Source: Microcystis aeruginosa W13-11 (GTDB lineage Bacteria > Cyanobacteriota > Cyanobacteriia > Cyanobacteriales > Microcystaceae). Taken from it: 26,542 nucleotides of DNA. The first letter of the stretch is position 1, and each line of letters begins with the position of its first letter. Location: positions 1-26,542 of the forward strand of contig JAADBR010000071.1 in NCBI GenBank assembly GCA_009995705.1, in the 5' to 3' direction. A program made the translations under genes and the position numbers. The notes beneath the pieces are model-generated. The model made no database searches. It saw nothing but the letters and a program-made list of their open reading frames with translations, and was not told the origin of the DNA. Positions 16,698-23,030 of the stretch are shown one piece after another.

Positions 16698-17552
16698 TCA
16701 GCTTTCTGTCTTCATCTGAACGTTCAATGAGATTTGAAAAAGAGACTCGATCGCATTAAGGAAATACCTAAAATTGGCAACTTTTAATCGTTGATCATAA
16801 CCTTCGCTAGTTGGTATCAGTAACTCATTATCTCCTGAAAGAAAGTTTTCCATTACTAATGAGGTAGAGCGATATTCATGAATAAAATTGTTTGCTCCTC
16901 GCTTATTACGAATATTTTGGATAAGTTGTTCATAGGTTCCCTCAACATAGTGTTTATTAACCTCTAACCTGTTCTTCCACCATAGATCCTGCTTGGTAAC
17001 TAAAGTAATTACTATGGTTTTTCTTTGATCAGAAATTGATAAATGTGGCTCTATTCTTCTTAAAACATCTAACTATCGATTACGACAAACTGCCGCATAT
17101 TCTCTTAAAAATTCCTCTAAAGTCATACCACTTTGATACAGCCGGTGCTGAGTATAGCTAAACTCTCCAAAGGAGTGATAACCCCATGACACCACATGAA
17201 TAATTAGCTTAATTTTTCCACCGACCAAAGTTCTTAAAAGATCATCCCAAGTATCTTCTCGGCGCTTTTGACCGGGGGCAACTATTACTGAGCCAATATT
17301 ATTACTTTCCAGCTTGTACTGTTTAATTGATATTGACTCTTGATAAGTTTGCAGGAGACCGCTTAACTCAAACTCACCCGATAATAGCTTACCGAGGGTA
17401 CTTTTACCCGTGCCACCAGCACCAAAAATTGCAATTTTTAATTCTCCATTCTTCAATAAATTAAAAATTCTCTTAAATGTGGGAAATAGTTTCTCCGAAA
17501 TCTCAACTACGCCTACACCTGTACCAATTGCCTCAATGGTTTCAACAAACAT
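16698..17552 (-). pseudogene. P-loop GTPase-like gene broken by an in-frame stop
   Basis: The ATG at 17552 opens a 159-residue frame with P-loop GAGGTGKST (44-52) that ends at a TAG at 17073-17075. The same frame then continues for 124 codons (LDVLRRIEPHLSISDQRKTI, then ITLVTKQDLWWKNRLEV, a TKxD-type G4 motif) to a TGA at 16698-16700. The TAG probably replaces a Glu codon. A second lesion is likely near 16735: another frame reads SNLIERSDEDRKLIISLLN-stop (ending at 16678), a more convincing C-terminus. The intact protein would be near 290 residues. The family is a soluble GTPase domain protein of unknown role; the truncated first part lacks G4 and should not bind GTP normally. Confidence 0.7.
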
Positions 17553-17726
17553 AATTAACTTCCATAGGGTTACTAAATTAGTTTAACTTAATTGATCAAC
17601 TTTGGTGATTGTATGATACTGCCAGCCCTAATCTGAATTGGGACATATTGCGATATTTCTGTCTAACCAAAGAAATCTATCGGCCATCAGAAACGAGAAT
17701 AATAGCGATCGCATCTGTTCAGGCCG

Positions 17727-17766
17727 AAGTCTGACTCCTCACCTAACGGTCTAATGTATCAGACTT
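17727..17766. other. Inverted repeat in the 17553-17875 gap
   Basis: Perfect eight-base arms AAGTCTGA and TCAGACTT enclose a 24-base loop containing CTCCTCACC. The rest of the 323-bp gap holds one GCGATCGC and the likely promoter of the DUF433 gene (TTAGAAT near 17842). No gene is seen. Confidence 0.35.
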
Positions 17767-17875
17767 ATCTGAAATGACTATAACTTTTGGATAGGATGCA
17801 CAATTAGCATCCATATCTTGATTCAGCAACGCCTAAAACTGTTAGAATGGGTCAAATCAATTAACTAGAGGCCCT

Positions 17876-18190
17876 ATGTTAGCTCTAACCTATCCACACA
17901 TAGAAAAAAGTGACAACCAACCCGCACATTTACAAAGATTACCGCGTATCCGCGTTGCTCAAATTGTCATGGACTACATCGCCTATGGTTGGTCCGTAGA
18001 AGAAATCTGTCGTCAACACCTTTATTTAACCCTAGCCGAAGCTCATGCAGCCATGGGTTACTATTTTGACCATCAAGAAGAAATTGACCAAGAAATCACC
18101 CTGGAATGGCAACAAGTACAAGAAAATATGACCAATCAAGCTGCCAAGTCGCCTTTTTATGTTCGTATGAAAGCAAAAGGGCTACTGTAA
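17876..18190 (+). CDS. DUF433 antitoxin-like protein (orphan)
   Basis: 104 residues. The core RLPRIRVAQIVMDYIAYGWS followed by VEEICRQHLYLTLAEAHAAM is the DUF433 fold, which wraps a PIN-like toxin. The C-terminal tail (about 65-104) is the helical partner-binding region. GAGG precedes the ATG. The next ATG begins directly after the stop codon and encodes only the first residues of a PIN-like toxin, so this antitoxin survives without a working partner. It differs from the longer HTH-DUF433 protein at 10076. Confidence 0.85.
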   Translation: MLALTYPHIEKSDNQPAHLQRLPRIRVAQIVMDYIAYGWSVEEICRQHLYLTLAEAHAAMGYYFDHQEEIDQEITLEWQQVQENMTNQAAKSPFYVRMKAKGLL

Positions 18191-18268
18191 ATGACTATTG
18201 CCTTGTACATGGATGTTCATGTTCCCCAAGCAATTACCGAACACGTCTCACTAGCGCAAGAGAAGTAA
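18191..18268 (+). pseudogene. N-terminal stub of a PIN-like (DUF5615) toxin
   Basis: A 25-codon frame starts on the base after the antitoxin stop. It begins MTIALYMDVHVPQAITE, the standard start of DUF5615 PIN-like toxins including the first catalytic Asp, then changes to unrelated HVSLAQEK and stops. The remaining roughly 100 residues are absent. The change of identity falls near 18240. Confidence 0.75.
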
Positions 18269-18303
18269 CAAAAACCGAGCGAGAAACCTATGAACAGGGA
18301 TAA
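18242..18303 (+). pseudogene. C-terminal stub of a BrnT-like toxin
   Basis: In another frame the DNA reads RTRLTSAREVTKTERETYEQG-stop with the TAA at 18301-18303. ISAR..TK.ERE.YEEG is the typical end of BrnT ribonuclease toxins, and the stop overlaps the start of the following antitoxin-like gene by 14 bp, as in brnT-brnA operons. No start or catalytic part is present. Confidence 0.5.
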
Positions 18304-18547
18304 GTCAGGAATGGAAGATGATTTACGGGCAGAGTATGACTTCAAGAGCCTTCGAGTCAGAAAGTTAGGCCCTGGAAGAAAAAGTTTTGGTGGAGTTACT
18401 GTACGGTTAGAACCTGATGTGGCAGAAATGTTTCCTAGTGCTGATGCAGTTAATGAGGCACTACGATTCTTAATTAGAGTGATGCGAGATAATCAGGCTC
18501 TTGCTCCAACGGCAGCGGCTAAAAATTCAGAGGTAGCCGAAGATTAA
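18290..18547 (+). CDS. BrnA-like antitoxin (orphan)
   Basis: 85 residues. The N-terminal DDLRAEYDF motif and the VTVRLEPDVAEMFPSADAVN / EALRFLIRV segment resemble BrnA-type antitoxins, which end in a ribbon-helix-helix DNA-binding unit. A second ATG at 18311 would give 78 residues and lacks a better ribosome-binding site, so the upstream start that overlaps the BrnT-like tail is preferred. The upstream toxin is reduced to a tail. Expression is probably from the DUF433 promoter. The assignment is by motif only. Confidence 0.6.
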   Translation: MNRDKSGMEDDLRAEYDFKSLRVRKLGPGRKSFGGVTVRLEPDVAEMFPSADAVNEALRFLIRVMRDNQALAPTAAAKNSEVAED

Positions 18548-18622
18548 AACGATTGCTAAATAGTCAAAAGTGCCTCAAGGTGATAGCGTTGTAGTACCTT
18601 AAACCCCCCACTTTACCCACAG

Positions 18623-19024
18623 TTAAAAACGAAAGGAAAAAGGCAGTAAATCCGAGAGATGAAAACGATAATTTTGCTGAGTTCCACAGATAATAATCTC
18701 CGCTTGCGGTGCTAATTCGGCTATCCATTGACGACAGGCCCCGCAGGGAGTTAACTGACTAATATCATCCTTCCCATCGATACAGGCTATAGCGATCGCC
18801 CGTACTTCTCGATCGCCCGCTGCGATTATTTGCGCTAAAGTTGCCCTTTCCGCGCACAAACTCAAGCCATAACTCGCGTTCTCTACATTAGTACCAGCAT
18901 AAATCTTTTTATTTGTCAAGACCGCTGCCCCCACCCGAAAACGGGAATAGGGAGAATAGGAAAGTTTCGCCACTTCCCGAGCAGTGTCGCAGAGTTGTTG
19001 TCTTTCTTGGTCAGATAGGGTCAT
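18623..19024 (-). CDS. cdd: Cytidine deaminase
   Basis: 133 residues, the length of the tetrameric type. It carries the zinc and catalytic motif CAERA (C57, E59) and PCGACRQ (C94, C97), and the N-terminal YSPYSRFRVGAAVLT with the substrate-binding NVENASYG. It converts cytidine and deoxycytidine to uridine and deoxyuridine in pyrimidine salvage. It is monocistronic as far as the window shows; no strong ribosome-binding site precedes the ATG. Confidence 0.95.
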   Translation of the reverse strand: MTLSDQERQQLCDTAREVAKLSYSPYSRFRVGAAVLTNKKIYAGTNVENASYGLSLCAERATLAQIIAAGDREVRAIAIACIDGKDDISQLTPCGACRQWIAELAPQAEIIICGTQQNYRFHLSDLLPFSFRF

Positions 19025-19039
19025 CGGCTGCCGATAGCA

Positions 19040-19112
19040 GGGAGAGGGGAGAAGGGAGTAGGGAGAGGGTAGAAAAAAGCCGAATCCTGACTCCTAAATA
19101 CTGACTCCTAAC
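19040..19112. repeat. Short-tandem-repeat-like tract, copy 1
   Basis: Purine-rich units (gagaggggagaagggagtag) lead into agaaaaaagccgaatcctga and two 'tactgactcctaa'-type units. A second shorter copy is at 19521-19558. Such tracts are dispersed between cyanobacterial genes. Confidence 0.6.
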
Positions 19113-19520
19113 CCAATGGTAGATGTTGGATTGTTGCGGGAGTTCTATTTTCCGACAAAGATAAGTAAAAATTATTTATTGACTGCAAAAACTTGAGAAT
19201 ATTTAAATTAACATTCCGCAATATTTATAAATTCTTAAGAATTAATTGAGAAAGATTTTTATTTAACAACGATGTTATGAAGGTTACAGCGATTTGATAC
19301 AATTTCATAATCGGCTATTCTGTGCTTTTTTGGGCAGCAATGGTTGAAACCCTTGCCACACCTAGAAGGTGATCCTAATTAAGACGGGTCAATCAGTCAA
19401 TTTCACCCACAACGATGATCTTTTTTTTATGTAGTTTTATTGCAAAAAAAAAGTTTTTTTGACAAAAAGCACAAAGTATGATAGTAACCAACGTATTTCT
19501 GGCTGCGAGTAATTATTGTA
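19113..19520. other. AT-rich gene-free stretch
   Basis: About 400 bases between the two tandem-repeat-like tracts contain no supportable ORF. Visible are the palindrome ATTCTTAAGAAT near 19230, homopolymer runs (T8 near 19422, A9/T7 near 19443-19460) and TTTTTTTGACA followed by TATGAT, which resembles promoter boxes at a poor 12-base spacing. It may be an old promoter region whose gene is gone. Confidence 0.35.
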
Positions 19521-19558
19521 GAGAGGGGAGAAAAAAGCCGAATACTGACTCCTAACCC
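19521..19558. repeat. Short-tandem-repeat-like tract, copy 2
   Basis: agaggggagaaaaaagccga then atactgactcctaacccca, nearly identical to the core of 19040-19112 and in the same orientation. Confidence 0.6.
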
Positions 19559-19584
19559 CATCAACAAACTTTTTCAGCCAACCC

Positions 19585-19680
19585 TATAGCGGTTCCTGAT
19601 TGGATGAAGTACAGCAGATGCCTTACTGGATAAGCGTTACAGTCATCTGTATGTGCCTCACGCCAACGAGAACCGCTATA
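19585..19680. mobile_element. MITE, 96 bp, TATAGCGGT-type ends (copy 1)
   Basis: Perfect 11-base inverted ends TATAGCGGTTC / GAACCGCTATA, with imperfect pairing continuing to about 28 bases (GATTGGATGAAGTAC against GTTGGCGTGAGGCAC read inverted). An inner CAGATG/CATCTG pair makes the whole element a hairpin. It has no coding capacity. The right end overlaps the 3' end of the flavin oxidase gene and contains its stop codon. It belongs to the same family as the element at 26333-26430. Confidence 0.75.
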
Positions 19681-20782
19681 ACTTACCACTTAACATTTCC
19701 TTGACCATTTTAGCGGTAGCGGGGGCTAATAAAACCCCGTTGCGGTGGTGTCCCGTGGCCAGAATAACGTTATCGTATCCGGGCAAATATTCGATGATGG
19801 GAGCGGATTTTTTCTCCGGTCGCGGTCGCTTACCGGACCAAGTACGCACGATCGCACCCGCGGCCAAAGAGGGACAAAAAGCGATCGCCTGTTGATACAC
19901 TTGCTCTAATAGGGCAGTATCGGGGATAATTTCGCCCTTTTCGTCCATAAATTCTACCGTTGCCCCAATCCAGTATTCCGCTCCAGCCAAAGGCAGAATA
20001 TGCAGGTCATTTCCCGTTAAAATCGGCTTAAAATCGGAACTTTCTGAAGCTTGCGTCAATTTTATCTGTAAAGCTTGCCCTAAAACCGGTCGGATTTCCA
20101 CTGGATGGCTAAGAGTTGCGGTTAAAGCAGTAGAACCAATTCCCGCAGAAAGAATCAAAAAGTCGCTTTCCTCTATACCATTGGAATTATAAACCTGGGT
20201 GCATTGCCTCAAATTAGAGCCATGAAGCTCTGTCTTCCCGAAATTTTCAACTTTTACCCCAAATTGACATTTTACCCCCCTTCTTGCCGCAGCAGCGACG
20301 AGAGCCTCCGTGAGCAGGACTGGGTTAATTTGACGATCACTGGGGGAGTAGATAGCACCCTGGAGATGCTCGCTGGCCACTTGGGGACATTTTTGGTTTA
20401 AAGTCTCTTTATCCCAGATTTCTAGACAATATCCCTGTTCTTGGCGGATTTGCGCTAACTTGCGCCAATTTTCTTCGTCTTCGGCACTCGATCGCAGGAG
20501 GACAATGCCATCACGGTGACAGGGAATAGTCAGGCCGGTGAGGGATTCTAGCTCAGGAAGGAGGGTTTCGTAACGTTTTAAACTTTCTTGCCGCAGTTTC
20601 CAGGCTCTACCTTTAGTTTTATGGCTGATAATCCCCATTAAAATCCCTAGGGCTGCCCCGGTTGCTCCTTGTCCTGGTTTTTTTTCATCGATGAGGGTAA
20701 TTTCTAATCCTTCGATGGCACTTAATTCGTAGGCAATGGTGGCCCCTACTATCCCCGCACCGATGATGACAATTTTAGTCAT
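19676..20782 (-). CDS. FAD-dependent glycine oxidase-like enzyme (ThiO/DAO family)
   Basis: 368 residues from the ATG at 20782, chosen because TCTGGAG precedes it and the protein then begins MTKIVIIGAGIVGATIAYEL, the FAD-binding Rossmann motif. An in-frame upstream start would add 20 unconserved residues. Further DAO-family marks are a DxRQINPVLLTEALVAAAARRG segment, TWSGKRPRPEKKSAPIIEYL, and the C-terminal TGHHRNGVLLAPATA typical of ThiO. ThiO makes iminoglycine for thiazole synthesis. Cyanobacteria often have ThiO fused to ThiG, so this stand-alone copy might use another amino acid. The stop TAG lies in the inverted end of a MITE. Confidence 0.82.
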   Translation of the reverse strand: MTKIVIIGAGIVGATIAYELSAIEGLEITLIDEKKPGQGATGAALGILMGIISHKTKGRAWKLRQESLKRYETLLPELESLTGLTIPCHRDGIVLLRSSAEDEENWRKLAQIRQEQGYCLEIWDKETLNQKCPQVASEHLQGAIYSPSDRQINPVLLTEALVAAAARRGVKCQFGVKVENFGKTELHGSNLRQCTQVYNSNGIEESDFLILSAGIGSTALTATLSHPVEIRPVLGQALQIKLTQASESSDFKPILTGNDLHILPLAGAEYWIGATVEFMDEKGEIIPDTALLEQVYQQAIAFCPSLAAGAIVRTWSGKRPRPEKKSAPIIEYLPGYDNVILATGHHRNGVLLAPATAKMVKEMLSGKL

Positions 20783-20855
20783 AAACTCCAGAGGTATTTT
20801 TCTAGCAGCAACAGGACTAAAAAAGGGTTGAACAGGTTGCAACCCCGATAATTAA

Positions 20856-21200
20856 TTACAGAACCCGGAAAATAAAAGGATAACGGAAAACCTTATAAGC
20901 ATCGTTCCAGACTTGCAGAATAGCAAGAATGGGGAGAACAATATTCACCACAGCAAGAATCCCTAAGAGCAAATAACCGATTAAAACCCAAACTAGAATC
21001 CCAGCAATGAGGTAGTATAACCACATATTCAGGTGAAAGTTTAAAGCTTCTTTGGCGTTTTCCTTCACCGTTCCATCATCGGAAATAAAATAAATAGCTA
21101 AAGGAATCCCCACCGATACCAGCGTAGCACTCAAAAGGATCGAGGCATGACAAGCCACGGATAGGAGTCTTTTTTTGGTTAAATCTTCACTCATGACCAT
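20856..21200 (-). CDS. DUF4870 membrane protein
   Basis: 114 residues. After a short charged N-terminus come hydrophobic segments at about 18-37, 58-75 and 78-100. The pattern KENAKEALNFHLNMWLYYLI between the first two is the DUF4870 hallmark (Tic20-like outline). An alternative ATG two codons later gives MSEDLTKK. It starts 14 bp after the pheS stop on the same strand and is probably co-transcribed with pheS. The function is unknown. Confidence 0.8.
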   Translation of the reverse strand: MVMSEDLTKKRLLSVACHASILLSATLVSVGIPLAIYFISDDGTVKENAKEALNFHLNMWLYYLIAGILVWVLIGYLLLGILAVVNIVLPILAILQVWNDAYKVFRYPFIFRVL

Positions 21201-21213
21201 CGGGTTTATCCCC

Positions 21214-22218
21214 CTAAAATTGGCGGAGAAAGCGGATATCGCTATTATAACAACGGCGAATATCGTCTATCTCATGTAATACCATAGCAAATCTTTCCAC
21301 GCCAAAACCAGCAGCAAAACCCGTATAGATTTGGGGGTCATAACCGACTGCTTTTAAGACATTAGGATCCACCATACCACAGCCCATCACCTCCAACCAT
21401 TTGCCTTTCCACTGTACATCTACCTCGGCCGAGGGTTCGGTAAAAGGGAAGTAGGAAGCGCGGAATTTAACCGGTAAATCGGCCCCAAACATTTGCTTAA
21501 GAAATTCTTTAATTGTTCCTTTCAAATCCGTAAAAGTTAATCCCCGGTCCACCGCTAATAATTCCACTTGATGGAAAACCGCGGAATGGGTTGCATCCAC
21601 GGTATCACGACGATAAACCCGGCCCGGGGCCACAATCCGAATCGGGGGTTCGTGACTTTCCATGTAGCGAATCTGCACCGGGGAGGTATGGGTCCGCAAT
21701 AAACTACCATCCCTCAGGAAAAAAGTATCCTGCATATCCCGGGCCGGATGGTCAGCAGGGATATTTAAAGCTTCAAAATTATAATAATCGCTTTCTACCT
21801 GCGGCCCGGTGGCGATGCTGTAACCCAGACCGACGAAAATATCGATCATGCGATCAACTGTGCTATTTAAGGGGTGAATTCGCCCTAAAGGACGGCTAAG
21901 AGCCGGTAGGGTGACATCGAGGGTTTCCGCCGCTAATTTCGCTTGAATTTGGGCATTATTTAGACTTTCTCGCCGGGATTCCAGCAGCGATTGTACTAAT
22001 TCTTTGACCTCATTAGCGATCGCACCGAGGTGCGGCCTCTCTTCGGGGCTTAATTTGCCCATTTCGCGTAAAATCTGCGATAATTCTCCTTTCTTACCCA
22101 GATAATTCACCCTTAGCTGTTCTAAGTCTTCTAGGGTTGTTGTTTCTTTGATGGAATTTTCCGCTTTCCCTGCTAAGGTTTTTAGGGCAGTTTCGATCGG
22201 ATGGGGGGATAAACTCAT
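21214..22218 (-). CDS. pheS: Phenylalanine-tRNA ligase alpha subunit
   Basis: 334 residues, full length. The N-terminal coiled coil has [20 protein letters not shown]. Class II synthetase motif 2 lies in [20 protein letters not shown] and [10 protein letters not shown], and motif 3 in [20 protein letters not shown] before the [13 protein letters not shown] end. It charges tRNA-Phe as an alpha2-beta2 enzyme; pheT is not in the window, as is usual in cyanobacteria, where the two genes are separate. The 241-bp gap to the divergent RRM gene should contain both promoters. Confidence 0.97.
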   Translation of the reverse strand: MSLSPHPIETALKTLAGKAENSIKETTTLEDLEQLRVNYLGKKGELSQILREMGKLSPEERPHLGAIANEVKELVQSLLESRRESLNNAQIQAKLAAETLDVTLPALSRPLGRIHPLNSTVDRMIDIFVGLGYSIATGPQVESDYYNFEALNIPADHPARDMQDTFFLRDGSLLRTHTSPVQIRYMESHEPPIRIVAPGRVYRRDTVDATHSAVFHQVELLAVDRGLTFTDLKGTIKEFLKQMFGADLPVKFRASYFPFTEPSAEVDVQWKGKWLEVMGCGMVDPNVLKAVGYDPQIYTGFAAGFGVERFAMVLHEIDDIRRCYNSDIRFLRQF

Positions 22219-22459
22219 AATTAGGGCATTTTCTAGGGCAGCATTCTAGTCTAGTTTATCTGCTCAGGTGGCGGGAGCGGCAGCATTAATCAAAGCTAAT
22301 AGCTATGTGCTAGGATGGAGGTTGAGAATAAAAGTCGGCAGTGCGGCTCGTTGTCAGTATTAATGGTCAAAGCGTTTCTGTTTAGTATTGGTTCAGCTAG
22401 TTCCCGAAATCTTGGTTCTCCACAAATCTGTTGTTTTTATCTGTGCAAGGATAGGTTTT

Positions 22460-22753
22460 ATGTCAATTTATGTTGGTAATCTCCCCTTCGAGGTTGACCA
22501 AGAAGACGTAGTTGAGGTTTTTAACGAATACGGTAAAATTAAGCGCGTTCACCTCCCCATGGAGCGGGAAACAGGAAGAAAACGCGGGTTCGCTTTCGTG
22601 GAAATGGAAACCCCAGAGCAAGAAGCGGCCGCTATTACCGCTCTTGACGGCGCCCAATGGATGGGACGAGAATTAAAAGTCAATCAAGCTCGTGAAAAAG
22701 AACCCAAATCTTCCTTCGCTGGTGGTGATCGCAACCGAGAGCGTCGCTACTAA
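22460..22753 (+). CDS. RRM-type RNA-binding protein
   Basis: 97 residues from the ATG at 22460, with AAGGA upstream; a longer frame back to 22388 adds unconserved residues. One RRM fills the protein: RNP2 IYVGNL at 3-8, RNP1 KRGFAFVEM near 42-50, and a short basic, Gly/Arg tail. It is the cyanobacterial Rbp type, which often responds to cold and binds RNA or membranes. The leader is probably long (likely promoter near 22310), which is common for cold-regulated rbp genes. A 54-residue basic protein gene follows at 112 bp. Confidence 0.92.
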   Translation: MSIYVGNLPFEVDQEDVVEVFNEYGKIKRVHLPMERETGRKRGFAFVEMETPEQEAAAITALDGAQWMGRELKVNQAREKEPKSSFAGGDRNRERRY

Positions 22754-22865
22754 TCCATGATCGCAACCATTCTAGGCTATGATTACCTAACTTCTTTTCA
22801 TTGTCAATGGGGGAAGCGATCGCTCGTTTCCCCGCTTGTCTATCTAATATCCCAAGGAGATTCCT

Positions 22866-23030
22866 GTGGCTAAACGTCGTAATTTGAAAAAAGAAAAAGC
22901 GGAGCGCAACCGCGCCTACGCGCGTCAATTCCGGGCTGCCTCTAATCGTACCACCACCAGAGGAGGTAGAGGCGGTTATTCCAGCGATCAAAGACAATCT
23001 TCGGAAAATGAAGGGGCAGCCGATACCTAA
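22866..23030 (+). CDS. 54-residue basic protein after the RRM gene
   Basis: GTG start with a perfect AAGGAG seven bases upstream. The product begins MAKRRNLKKEKAERNRAYAR, continues through a Gly/Arg stretch (TTTRGGRGGYSS) and has an acidic end (ENEGAADT). The very basic head suggests binding to RNA or the ribosome (inference). I recall short proteins with the same head in other cyanobacteria but no named function. The stop overlaps the stop of the convergent nucleotidyltransferase gene by three bases. Confidence 0.7.
   Translation: MAKRRNLKKEKAERNRAYARQFRAASNRTTTRGGRGGYSSDQRQSSENEGAADT

Noticed and set aside
17727..17766. Possible Yfr1-type small RNA, because the loop has CTCCTCACC
   Set aside because: The conserved ACTCCTCACAC core and the terminal hairpin with T-run are absent; kept only as an inverted repeat.
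19653..19895. Plus-strand 80-residue frame across the MITE end and the oxidase gene
   Set aside because: It runs antisense to conserved oxidase residues and starts in the mobile element; there is no ribosome-binding site.
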